Positions 26,482 to 34,545 of a stretch of DNA of 58,254 nucleotides are shown in pieces (the first letter of the stretch is position 1; each line of letters starts with the position of its first letter). Source of the stretch: Mycolicibacterium porcinum (lineage in GTDB: Bacteria; Actinomycetota; Actinomycetes; Mycobacteriales; Mycobacteriaceae); the NCBI GenBank assembly GCA_001942045.1, contig MSTD01000040.1, positions 1 to 58,254 on the forward strand, written 5' to 3'. The position numbers were made by a program, and so were the translations under genes. The notes beneath the pieces were generated by a model. The model was given only the letters and a program-made list of their open reading frames with translations. It made no database searches and was not told the origin of the DNA.

Positions 26482-27315
26482 TCATCGGTAGAGCGTCGCG
26501 ACCCACGGCTGGGTGCAGAACTGCTGTGCCGCGGTCGCCGGATCGACACCGGCGGCTCTCATCGCGGCGGTGCGGGTGGCCAGGGCACCTGGCGGATAGT
26601 CGGCGTCGCCGAGGGTGCAGTCGGTGCTCCCGTTGCGGATCCATTGACGGGTGTCCTCCGGGCGCTTCGGCCATTCCGGAACCTGCACGTCGAGTACGAC
26701 GGCTTCGGCGAGGGTGTCGGCGTCCCATCGGTACAGGGTGACGCTTCCCGCGCCGGCGCCGGAATGCGCGTAGTTGCCGAAGAATCCTTCGGGCGTTCGG
26801 TAGAACTGCCGAAATCCGAACAAGTCGCCGGCCCGCACGAAGTGGGGCGGCTGTCCGGTCGGCCGCCACACCGCCATGGGTTCACCACCGGTTCCGCCGC
26901 GCCCGGTGACCACCAACAGGACCGGGTTGCCGCTCTGGTCGATGTCCTGCAGCAGCGGCGCCACCCCGGTCTGACCCACCTCATCGGTGGGCTCGCGGAA
27001 CTCCTGGACGGTGGTGTCGCCGCTGCGGACCTTGAATGTCCACGCCGGGTCGCTGGACACGGTGACGGTCGAATGATCATCGAGAGCAAGTGCGCAACGG
27101 ATGTTTTGGGCAGCCAACGCCGGTTCGAACGAAATCGGCACGGTGGCGCAGGCCGGCAGTGCCTGTGGTTCTGCCGAGCTCGTGACGACCGGGGTGACGG
27201 ACGGCGCTTCGGCTGCGGGACGCTCTGGCGTGCATCCGCCGACAAACAGGGTTACGGCGACCGCGGCTATCCAACCCCGACGAAATCGCGCCGACAAACA
27301 TCCCCCGCTCGGCAC
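26482..27315 (-). CDS. Putative secreted lipoprotein
   Basis: 277-aa exported protein with a basic N-terminus, hydrophobic core WIAAVAVTLFVG and lipobox FVGGC, so the lipidated cysteine is near residue 28. A Pro/Ala/Ser linker then leads into a soluble domain rich in beta strands, with paired cysteines (PACATVP, IRCALALD, STDCTLGD, QQFCTQPW) likely to form disulfides outside the membrane. FRQFYRTPEGFFGNYAHSG is the most distinctive stretch. It lies between thyX and the DMT-type permease, on the edge of the accessory block. Function unknown. Confidence 0.78.
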   Translation of the reverse strand: MPSGGCLSARFRRGWIAAVAVTLFVGGCTPERPAAEAPSVTPVVTSSAEPQALPACATVPISFEPALAAQNIRCALALDDHSTVTVSSDPAWTFKVRSGDTTVQEFREPTDEVGQTGVAPLLQDIDQSGNPVLLVVTGRGGTGGEPMAVWRPTGQPPHFVRAGDLFGFRQFYRTPEGFFGNYAHSGAGAGSVTLYRWDADTLAEAVVLDVQVPEWPKRPEDTRQWIRNGSTDCTLGDADYPPGALATRTAAMRAAGVDPATAAQQFCTQPWVATLYR

Positions 27316-27394
27316 CGTCAGATCGTATTACCGGGTAGGCACCCCTCGGCGCGCCATTTTCCACTGAAAACGGCGACGGTTCAGCCGAACCGGA

Positions 27395-28339
27395 GTGATC
27401 GCGTTCCTACACTCGGCTGATGTTCCGCGTCGTCTCGGTCGCACCGGCACACCACGCAGGTTCGCAGTGCTGATCGGTGTGGCCGCCGCACTGCTGGCGT
27501 GTGTCGGCTACGGCACGGCGTCCGTGCTGCAGTCGTATGCCGCGGGACGTTCGACTGCGACGGGGGCCGGTGCCGCAGACACCGGCCCCACCCTGCGGTC
27601 GACGATCGGCGCGATGCTCGCACCGATCTTCATCGCGGGTATGGCGCTGGACCTTCTGGGCTTCGTGGGCAGCCTGGTCTCGGCTCGGTTGATTCCACTG
27701 TTCCTGTCGCAGACGATCATCAGCGCCAATCTCGTCGTGACCGCGGTGTTGAGCATGCTCGTTCTCCACGTCCGGCTGCACCGGCGCGACTGGACCGCAA
27801 TCGCCATAGTTCTTGTGGCGCTGTGCATTCTGGGGGCCACTGCGGGACGTCTGGGCGATCGCGACCCGGGCGCGGTGATGCACTGGGGTGTGCTGGTGGT
27901 GTCGGGGATCATCCTGGGCCTGGGCGCCGCACTGGTCCGGCTACTCGGGAAGAACGCCGCCGTGCCGGCCGGCCTGATCGCCGGCGTGCTCTACGGGGCG
28001 ATGGCGGTGGCGATTCGGCTCGTCGACGGTCTCGATCCCCTGGACCTTCGTGTGCTGATCGCTGACCCGGCGACGTGGGCCGTGGTGCTCGCCGGTCTCG
28101 GCGGCTTCTACCTGTTCACCGTCGCCCTGCAGGTCGGGTCGGTGAACGGGGTGGCAGCGGCTTTGGTGGTCGGCGAGACGGTGGTGCCCGGCATCGTCGG
28201 CGTGGCGCTGCTGGGTGATGTCTCGCGGCCGGGGTACGGCCCGCTGGTGGTCATCGCCTTCGTCGCGGCCGTCGGCGGCGCCGTCGCGCTCGCCGTTTCC
28301 AGTGCTGCCGAGTACGAGCGGACCAAGTCCACGTCCTGA
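27395..28339 (+). CDS. DMT/EamA-like multi-helix permease
   Basis: 314-aa integral membrane protein with about nine to ten hydrophobic segments, including LIGVAAALLACVGYG, VVTAVLSMLVLHVRL and a glycine-rich final pair. The two-fold arrangement of four to five helices fits the drug/metabolite transporter superfamily (EamA-like), though no substrate can be proposed. GTG at 27395 gives a basic first stretch before the first helix; a GTG near 27467 is a possible shorter start. The stop at 28339 is followed immediately by the direct repeats that mark the left edge of the type VII effector segment. Confidence 0.75.
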   Translation: MIAFLHSADVPRRLGRTGTPRRFAVLIGVAAALLACVGYGTASVLQSYAAGRSTATGAGAADTGPTLRSTIGAMLAPIFIAGMALDLLGFVGSLVSARLIPLFLSQTIISANLVVTAVLSMLVLHVRLHRRDWTAIAIVLVALCILGATAGRLGDRDPGAVMHWGVLVVSGIILGLGAALVRLLGKNAAVPAGLIAGVLYGAMAVAIRLVDGLDPLDLRVLIADPATWAVVLAGLGGFYLFTVALQVGSVNGVAAALVVGETVVPGIVGVALLGDVSRPGYGPLVVIAFVAAVGGAVALAVSSAAEYERTKSTS

Positions 28340-28625
28340 TGACTCAAAGTTTGACGGCCCGGCTGTGACTCGAAGACTCAAAGTCAAGTGGTTAGTGCAA
28401 CGTCGGGCTATGCCGCTTGGTTGATGAGGTCGTCGAGGCGTTGAGCTCAAGGTCGGCTTACACGATTGCAACCCTCGACCACGTCGCACCGAACGCTCGC
28501 ATGTACTTCTTGAAGTCGAGCCTGGATGCGGTGGTTGTAACGGCGCCAAGTAGCCGCTTCGGCACCCACACGTTGCTCGCTAGACTACGACGATATCCGT
28601 CATCGCAACCAGGGGGAAATAGCGG
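28340..28625. other. 286-bp non-coding interval, left edge of the effector cassette
   Basis: No convincing gene. The 88-codon frame 28417-28683 is not compositionally protein-like. Right after the permease stop there are two copies of GACTCAAAGT (28341-28350 and 28375-28384). The base composition becomes visibly more AT-rich here, continuing into the effector genes. A TAGACT at 28581-28586 could be the -10 of the EspC-like gene, whose AGGGGGA ribosome site lies at 28611-28617. Confidence 0.5.
28341..28384 (+). repeat. Direct repeat GACTCAAAGT, two copies
   Basis: Ten-base direct repeat at 28341-28350 and 28375-28384, starting two bases after the permease stop codon. A related GACTCGAAG sits between them and touches the second copy. 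It may be an insertion scar or a binding site; the partner end of any inserted element was not found. Confidence 0.45.
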
Positions 28626-28904
28626 ATGTCAGATCGACTGGCGGTCGCCCCTGACGGATTGCACGCTTCATCAGCAGCATTGAACGAACAAGCAGGTCAG
28701 CTAACGGGCGCGAGTTGCACGACGCCTACTGGCACAAAGCCCTCCAGCATTGGCGCTGCAAGATTCGCTGCGTCTGTTGCAGCGTTCAGCCAGGCATACG
28801 CAGGCCGTCTCAGCGGACACGGACAGTCCGTAATCGTCGCGGCGCGCAGCTACACCAGTGCCGACAACGATGGGGCTTCCCAAATTGGAGCAGTGCCGAT
28901 ATGA
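28626..28904 (+). CDS. EspC-family type VII secretion partner protein
   Basis: 92-aa helical protein that resembles mycobacterial EspC/WXG100-like ESX substrates: opening MSDRLAVAPDGLHASSAALN, central AARFAASVAAFSQAY, and a C-terminal secretion motif YxxxD (Tyr76-Thr-Ser-Ala-Asp80) a dozen residues from the end. Such proteins pair as helical hairpins with a larger partner and carry the export signal for both. The stop overlaps the next gene's ATG (ATGA), the expected layout for such a pair. Strong AGGGGGA ribosome site. No secretion machinery is encoded in this window, so an ESX system elsewhere would be needed. Confidence 0.75.
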   Translation: MSDRLAVAPDGLHASSAALNEQAGQLTGASCTTPTGTKPSSIGAARFAASVAAFSQAYAGRLSGHGQSVIVAARSYTSADNDGASQIGAVPI

Positions 28905-30442
28905 GCGCTTGGACCGAACTGCTTCGAAAGCCCGCAACCTCCGCCGGAGCATCGACAGGTCCTGCCGCGGGAACACCCAGAAGGTCAGACATCGAGGGGT
29001 GGATCGACGCGATCAACGACCTGTCCTCATTCGCGTATGCGTACGGAGCAGCAGCCGCAAAGGTGGAAATGGCGGCCGACGCACACGTCCAGCAACTTGC
29101 AATGCCCGGGGGATCCGAATGGGAAGGTACGGCCGCCGACACCGCGCAGGAGACCTGCTACGCAGATCGCAAAGTTGTTTACGGCGCAGCCGATTTAATG
29201 CGTGAGATGCAGAAGGTCGCAAATCAGGGTGCCGGTGACATCACGTTGGCAGCGAACTTAGCTCTCGACGCGATCGCCGAAGCGGAAGCCGACGACTTCC
29301 GGGTTGGCGACGATCTGGCGGTTGCCGACCGGCGCCGTTACACCGCCGAACAAACGGGCGTGTATGAAGCCCGCAAGACCAAGGCCGAGCAACACCACAC
29401 CTACATAACGATGCGAGCACGCGCACTTGCGTCCGAAGACGCCAATGTCGGCGCAAAACTCGAAGCGGCGGCCACCGCACTGGACAGTGTGGTTCCGACG
29501 GATTGGGCGGCGCATACGGGTGGGACCGTCCAAGCCGTCGAGTTCAAGCAAGGGCCGCAGGGAGAAGCCGAGTCCGAAGCCAATCGCCGACAAAACCAGA
29601 TCGACGCGTTCAAGCAAGTATTCGGTCGCGAGCCCAGTTCGGCGGCTGATTGGACAACCGCTGCTGCCCTCGACCCTCACAGCTATGGCCCAATGTCCCA
29701 GGGCATTCCGCCAGAAATCCGCGTCGTCAAGATTCGACCGGTTCCAGGGCAGGGGGTGGTCCGCAGCTCGCAATGGATCGAGCAACGCGATGTGACTAGC
29801 GGCCCAGGGAAGCGCGATTTCGGAAACAACAGGGGCCCTGACGCAAACTTCGATCCGGAAGATTCGAAGGTCACGACCTACGTTGACTACGAAAATGGCC
29901 TCGTTGTGATTCGACAGAATCCTTCTGTCGAACTCAATCCTGACGGTGGGCCCGGTCAGGTCGCAATCCGCGCCCCAGAAGGAAGTGTGACGCAAACCAG
30001 CGATGGTGCCGTTCGCATCCGCTATGACGCAGCGAACCCGTTCGCACCGGACGTCGCGAAAGATCCGCCGTGGCCCGCGGCGGACCATGCCTGGACAGTA
30101 AATGGAGATCTGGTATTCACACCCGGGTCCGACGGTGTCCGGGTCGACGGCACACGTACTGATTACCCGTCCATGGAGATCTACCAAGACCTACCGAACG
30201 GCACTACGCATACGGTGCTCATCGATCCAGCGGACTCGGGAAGATCCTGGGGCCCTATCGCCAATCTTCCGTACCACCACGACGTAGGAATGGGTGGAAG
30301 CGCCTTCGCCCCCTTCGACTCTGGCGGATGGAATCCGAAATATGACGTGCGCGTTCCACTGCCACCCACAGATTTCGGCTCCGTAGATAATCCCCCGTCT
30401 GTGCTCAAATCCGAGGCACCGACCAGACCTACACAAGTATGA
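28901..30442 (+). CDS. Putative type VII-secreted effector with N-terminal WXG-like helical domain
   Basis: 513-aa protein. Residues 1-200 are helical and carry W-E-G (Trp74-Gly76), the turn signature of WXG100/LXG-like domains, consistent with pairing to the 92-aa protein encoded just before. A linker rich in Gln/Glu follows (about 200-230), then a conserved-looking middle (DWTTAAALDPHSYGP, IRPVPGQGVVRSSQWIE, YVDYENGLVVIRQNPSV) and a beta-rich C-terminal domain ending in a Pro-rich tail. This middle pattern recurs in mycobacterial ESX-associated proteins as I remember them. No catalytic motif is identifiable. Codon usage is less GC-biased than in neighbours, suggesting acquisition by transfer. 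Start fixed by ATGA coupling at 28901. Confidence 0.75.
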   Translation: MSAWTELLRKPATSAGASTGPAAGTPRRSDIEGWIDAINDLSSFAYAYGAAAAKVEMAADAHVQQLAMPGGSEWEGTAADTAQETCYADRKVVYGAADLMREMQKVANQGAGDITLAANLALDAIAEAEADDFRVGDDLAVADRRRYTAEQTGVYEARKTKAEQHHTYITMRARALASEDANVGAKLEAAATALDSVVPTDWAAHTGGTVQAVEFKQGPQGEAESEANRRQNQIDAFKQVFGREPSSAADWTTAAALDPHSYGPMSQGIPPEIRVVKIRPVPGQGVVRSSQWIEQRDVTSGPGKRDFGNNRGPDANFDPEDSKVTTYVDYENGLVVIRQNPSVELNPDGGPGQVAIRAPEGSVTQTSDGAVRIRYDAANPFAPDVAKDPPWPAADHAWTVNGDLVFTPGSDGVRVDGTRTDYPSMEIYQDLPNGTTHTVLIDPADSGRSWGPIANLPYHHDVGMGGSAFAPFDSGGWNPKYDVRVPLPPTDFGSVDNPPSVLKSEAPTRPTQV

Positions 30443-30463
30443 TTCGAGAGGAATTATCGATCT

Positions 30464-30787
30464 GTGCCAACACTCGCACGGCTGGCTGACCTCGATGCCC
30501 GCGCATGGTCGACGGCCACATGGACAGCACCGTTCATCACGCAATTGGTCTTGGGTGTGGTGTTCACCATCTGGTGGTTATTGGGCAAGCAACTCTTCGA
30601 GTTGCACGGTCTCGCACTATTCTTGGCCATCGCGGTGATCGTCACGCTCGCAGCGGTGTTGACAACCGTTTCGCTCCTCATATCACCGTCGTCCCGTGCT
30701 CATGGCCTCGCCATCAGCGTCGCGGGGTCCTCCGCCGTTGTCCTCCTGGGTGGAATGCTCTATGGCTTCTGGGTAATCCGGTGGTGA
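30464..30787 (+). CDS. Small three-helix membrane protein, cassette gene 3
   Basis: 107-aa protein with a short soluble N-terminus (MPTLARLADLDARAW) and three hydrophobic helices around residues 24-44, 50-72 and 80-104. It follows the effector gene by 21 bp and its stop overlaps the next GTG (GTGA), so all four genes form one transcription unit. Small membrane proteins directly downstream of secreted toxins are often immunity proteins, which is the most natural guess here; it could instead be a membrane partner for export. GTG start after GAGAGGA. Confidence 0.65.
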   Translation: MPTLARLADLDARAWSTATWTAPFITQLVLGVVFTIWWLLGKQLFELHGLALFLAIAVIVTLAAVLTTVSLLISPSSRAHGLAISVAGSSAVVLLGGMLYGFWVIRW

Positions 30788-31089
30788 ATGATGCCGCGGG
30801 TACCCCGGCGAATGGCCGCTACGGCCCAATCGGCTTTGCGTCAGCGATGGCGAGCATCCTCGTCGTGGATTTCGTGACATGGATCTTCCTTCCCTGGATA
30901 GTCGTAGCGATCTTTTTCCTCGTGCCCTTCTTCGTGATCGTCTTGGCTGCGTCCGCGGCCCTTGCGCGGCGGCCTGGCAAGGTGAGCCAGGCCGCCCGCG
31001 GGGTATTTATCGGCACCCTGTCCGGACCGCTGTCGGTGCTTGTTTTCGTCCCCGCCTTTCTCCTAGCGGGAACGATAGGAGCGTTCTAA
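30784..31089 (+). CDS. Small membrane protein, cassette gene 4
   Basis: 101-aa protein (GTG start coupled to the preceding stop) with two to three hydrophobic helices: GFASAMASILVVDFVTWIF running into IVVAIFFLVPFFVIVLAA, and a final PLSVLVFVPAFLLAGTIG, separated by a basic loop ALARRPGKVSQAARG. It is the last gene of the effector cassette. Like gene 3, it may provide protection against, or membrane docking for, the effector. No family is recognised. Confidence 0.62.
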   Translation: MNDAAGTPANGRYGPIGFASAMASILVVDFVTWIFLPWIVVAIFFLVPFFVIVLAASAALARRPGKVSQAARGVFIGTLSGPLSVLVFVPAFLLAGTIGAF

Positions 31090-31134
31090 CTCTCACGAAT
31101 GCCAACAGCACCGCCCGATCGAACCAACGGAACG

Positions 31135-31323
31135 TCAGTCGACAGTCAAGCGCGGATTCGGACCCGCCACAATGTTCTGCACGGTGCCACGCGGAAAACC
31201 GGTAACTGCTTCCATCTCTCGATAGCTGTACCCGCGTAGCTTCGCCGACCGGATCGAGTCATAAGGCCGACCGTCACTGAAATCGCTGCCTGGGTGCTGA
31301 ATCTGATTGCCCCCAAAGTCGAA
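31135..31323 (-). pseudogene. Small HTH-like reading frame, possibly a remnant
   Basis: A 62-codon frame closed upstream by TGA has no obvious ATG/GTG in a suitable place, but reads as credible protein. Its core IRSAKLRGYSYREMEAVTGF followed by PRGTVQNIVAGPNP looks like a helix-turn-helix of the sigma-4/resolvase kind. It lies just downstream of hsdR on the same strand. Its lack of a start suggests a truncated gene end, or a short gene using an unusual start or a frameshift near 31323. Conserved character judged by eye. Confidence 0.4.
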
Positions 31324-31350
31324 TCATTTGTCGTTACTGACGTTGTCGAT

Positions 31351-34300
31351 TCAGCCATTGCCTCCTTCATCCTGAGAGACCCGTGCCCGTTCGGCGTATT
31401 GCGGTGCCAGCGCCTCCATCTGGTCGATCACCAACTTGATGGCGGCCGGTTGCTTGTCGGGCGGGTACTTGTACTTCACCAGCAGGCGCTTGATCGACGA
31501 CCGCAGCTTGGCCCGCACATCGTCCCGCACGGTCCAGTCGGTCTTGGTGTCCCGTTGCATCACCGCGACCAGTTCCCGCGCGATCTGGGCGAGCACGTCC
31601 TCGCCCTGGAACTCCACCGCCGACTCGTTGTCGGCGACGGCGTCATAGAAGGCCAGCTCATCATGCGACAGCGGCGGGGTGAACCGCTGTCCACGGTTGC
31701 CTTCCGCAGCAACTTCTTTCGCCATCGCGATCAGCTCGGCGATCACCTCAGCGGAGGTCAGTTGCTGGTTGGTGTACTTACGCATCAGCTCGCCCACCCG
31801 GTCGGAGAATGACCGTTGGCGCACCAGGTTGTTCTTGGTCGCCACGCCCATCTCCTCGGTGATCAACGCCCGCAGCGCCTCGATCGCCAGGTGCGCGTTG
31901 TCAGAGCGCTTCACCTTGGCCTCGAACTCGGGCGTCAGGTCCGACAGTGACGGCTTGGACAGCCCGGCCGCCTCGTAGATGTCGACGATCCCGCCGGCAG
32001 CAGTTGATTCGTCCACCAGCACCGACAGCAGACGCTTGATGTCCTCGGGGATCGGCTTGCCTTCGGCCTGGCGCTGCTGCGCGTCGAGCTTGCCCATCAC
32101 CACACGGACCTGCTCGTAGAACTTGAAGGTCTGGCGGAGTTCATCGAGCGTCTGGTTGCCGGCACACAACGACCAGGCCCTGGCCAGCTGGCTCGACAGG
32201 GTGCGGAACCGGTCGCCCAGCGTCGGCTCGGTCTGATTTCCCTCGGTCCGCGGATCCCGCAGTTTTCCAGCAAGATTGACGGCCGTCTGCAACCAGCCGA
32301 CCTGCGGCGCTTTGACGCGCCAATCGTACATCGCGCACAGCGCGTCGAGCTGGTCGATGAGAGTCGTTGTCAGCGAGACGGCTTCGTCGACGTCCCTCCC
32401 GATGGGCTTCTCGGCACGATCGGTCTCGGTGTACTCAGCGAGCGCCTCTGCGAGATTGTCGACCAGCGGCGCATACGCGACCAGCAACCCGGACGGCTTG
32501 CCACGGAAGGTGCGATTGACGCGCGCCAAGGTCTGCATCAGCAAAGCACCCTTGAGGGGTCGGTCCAAGTACAGCGTGTGCAGCGGCGGTGCATCAAACC
32601 CGGTGAGCATCATGTCCTTGACGATGACGATCTGAAGTTTGTCATCTGCATCGCGCAGCCGCCTCTGGATGGCCTTGTTCTGGCCTTCGCGGCGAACATG
32701 TTTGGCGATCAGCTCCGGGTCGTGCGCAGACCCGGAGTAGACCACCTTGATGACCCCCTCCGTCTCGGCCTCGTCGTGCCAATCGGGGCGGAGCTTGATG
32801 ATCTCCTCGTAGAGGCGGGCGCAGATCTCGCGGGTCGCACCGACGATGAAGGCTTTGCCGGGTGACTCGATGAACGGACGCATGGCTTCTGAGCGGGCAT
32901 CCCAGTGCGTAACGATGTCGTCGGCGAGGTTGGCGAGCCGCTCGGGGGCCCCATAGATGGCGTTGATGACGGCGACGGACTTTTCGATCTGCGCGCGTTC
33001 CACGTCATCGAGGCCTAATGTGGCCTCATCGACGGCGTGATCGAGATCGTCTTCGTTGAAGTCTGTCGCCCAGCCGACTTTCGCCAGCCGTGGCTCGAAA
33101 AATACCGGCACCGTGGCGTTGTCGTTGACGGCGCGCGTCAGGTCGTAGACATCGATGTTGGGGCCGAATACGTCTCGGGTGTTGCGATCGACCTCGGAGA
33201 TGGGGGTTCCGGTGAACGCGATGAACACCGCGTTGGGCAGGGCGTCCCGGATATGCCGGGCGTACCCGTCGAGATCGTCGTAGTGGCTTCGGTGCGCTTC
33301 GTCGACGATGACGATGATGTTGCGCCGGTCGGAAAGTAGCGGGTGATCGGCGCCAGATTCCCGTTCCTGCTTGGTCAGGCCGAACTTCTGCAGGGTGGTG
33401 AAGTAGATGCCGCCGGTGGCGCGGTTGGCGAGCTCGTCACGCAGTTCGGCGCGTTTGGTCACCTTGATCGGTGATTCCGCCAGAAGCCGCGACCGATTGA
33501 ACGTCTCGTACAGCTGGGAGTCGAGTTCCTTGCGGTCGGTGACGACGACGATCGTCGGGTTCTTGAGTTTGGCCTGCTGAGCGACGAGGTGGGCGTAGAG
33601 CTCCATTTCCATCGATTTGCCCGAGCCCTGGGTGTGCCAGACCACGCCGGCTTTGCCGTTGGTCTCGGCGGCCTGGACGGTGGAGCCGACGGCCTTGGTG
33701 ACGGCGAAGTACTGGTGGGGCTTGGCGATTCGCTTGGTCAGGCCGTCACCGTCTTCATCGAAGGCGGTGAAGTTGCGCAGCAGTTGCAGAAAGCGCTCGG
33801 TGTTGAACAGACCGTCGATGAGCGTTTCCATCTCAATCGGCACATTCTCGTCGACCGCGAGATCGCCGGCGGTGACCAGCTTTCCGTCGTCATCGACATT
33901 CCACGGGGCAAAGTGCTCCAGCGGGGTGAACGGCGTGCCGTACCGGGCAGTGATGCCGTCGCTGGCCACGGTGAGCACCGCGAAGCGGAACGCCATCGGG
34001 AACTCCCGCAGATACGTCTGCAGCTGCGCGTGCGCTTTCGCGACGTCGGCGTGTCGGGCGCCGGCCTGTTTGAGCTCGAAGATGGCGACCGGCATGCCGT
34101 TGAGGTAGAGCACGATGTCGAAGCGGCGGTGCTTCTCCGGCGTGCGCACCGTAACCTGCTGTACCGCAAGGAATTCGTTCTCGTCGGGCTGGTGGCTGAT
34201 CAGCCGGATCGTCGGGTTCTGCTCGATACCGTCGGAGTCGATGTAGCTGATGCCACGGTAGCCGCCGACCAAATACTGGTGCAGTCGGTAGTTTTCGGCG

Positions 34301-34545
34301 AGGGCATCCTGGGATTGCGGTTGCAGGATCGCGGCTCGGGCCTGGTCCAGGTACTCCCCCGGCACTCCGGGGTTGAATTCGCGCAGCTTGGCGAGCAGGC
34401 GCTCGGGCAGCACGATGTCGGCCCAGGATTCCCGGCCGCCGTCGGTACCCGGGGCAATCTCGGTGCCGGTCATGGTGACCCACTCGTGTTCGCCGAGGGT
34501 GTCGAGAGCGACCTGCTCCCAATCGGCTTCGCTGAATCCTGTCAT
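31351..34545 (-). CDS. hsdR: Type I restriction enzyme, R (motor/nuclease) subunit HsdR
   Basis: 1064-aa Type I restriction subunit that translocates DNA and cuts far from the unmethylated site. The N-terminal PD-(D/E)xK nuclease is visible as FDIVLYLNGMPVAIFELK (about residues 135-155). The SF2 motor has Walker A HTQGSGKSME (~305), DEAH in VIVDEAHRSHYDD (~415), FTGTPI and motif VI QTLARVNRTFRGK. The C-terminal helical region that binds HsdM follows. The ATG at 34545 overlaps the stop of the DUF1016 gene (ATGA) and has AAGGAG upstream, so this gene is coupled to DUF1016 and not directly to hsdS. All catalytic motifs look intact. Confidence 0.95.
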   Translation of the reverse strand: MTGFSEADWEQVALDTLGEHEWVTMTGTEIAPGTDGGRESWADIVLPERLLAKLREFNPGVPGEYLDQARAAILQPQSQDALAENYRLHQYLVGGYRGISYIDSDGIEQNPTIRLISHQPDENEFLAVQQVTVRTPEKHRRFDIVLYLNGMPVAIFELKQAGARHADVAKAHAQLQTYLREFPMAFRFAVLTVASDGITARYGTPFTPLEHFAPWNVDDDGKLVTAGDLAVDENVPIEMETLIDGLFNTERFLQLLRNFTAFDEDGDGLTKRIAKPHQYFAVTKAVGSTVQAAETNGKAGVVWHTQGSGKSMEMELYAHLVAQQAKLKNPTIVVVTDRKELDSQLYETFNRSRLLAESPIKVTKRAELRDELANRATGGIYFTTLQKFGLTKQERESGADHPLLSDRRNIIVIVDEAHRSHYDDLDGYARHIRDALPNAVFIAFTGTPISEVDRNTRDVFGPNIDVYDLTRAVNDNATVPVFFEPRLAKVGWATDFNEDDLDHAVDEATLGLDDVERAQIEKSVAVINAIYGAPERLANLADDIVTHWDARSEAMRPFIESPGKAFIVGATREICARLYEEIIKLRPDWHDEAETEGVIKVVYSGSAHDPELIAKHVRREGQNKAIQRRLRDADDKLQIVIVKDMMLTGFDAPPLHTLYLDRPLKGALLMQTLARVNRTFRGKPSGLLVAYAPLVDNLAEALAEYTETDRAEKPIGRDVDEAVSLTTTLIDQLDALCAMYDWRVKAPQVGWLQTAVNLAGKLRDPRTEGNQTEPTLGDRFRTLSSQLARAWSLCAGNQTLDELRQTFKFYEQVRVVMGKLDAQQRQAEGKPIPEDIKRLLSVLVDESTAAGGIVDIYEAAGLSKPSLSDLTPEFEAKVKRSDNAHLAIEALRALITEEMGVATKNNLVRQRSFSDRVGELMRKYTNQQLTSAEVIAELIAMAKEVAAEGNRGQRFTPPLSHDELAFYDAVADNESAVEFQGEDVLAQIARELVAVMQRDTKTDWTVRDDVRAKLRSSIKRLLVKYKYPPDKQPAAIKLVIDQMEALAPQYAERARVSQDEGGNG

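Noticed and set aside
27941..28549. 202-codon minus-strand frame across the permease end and the 28.4-kb interval
   Set aside because: Low-complexity Pro/Arg/His composition and no plausible start or partner; the permease is the credible gene.
28475..28636. Possible minus-strand transposase-like peptide (...SRLDFKKYMRAFGATW...)
   Set aside because: About 54 open codons with no usable start and no family I can name; short open frames are common by chance here, so not listed as a feature.
28417..28683. 88-codon plus-strand frame before the EspC-like gene
   Set aside because: No ribosome site, composition unlike a protein, and it overlaps the well-supported EspC-like gene in another frame.
29258..30187. 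309-codon minus-strand frame opposite the putative effector
   Set aside because: Cys/Arg-rich composition, no conserved features; the plus strand is coupled by overlap to the preceding and following genes.
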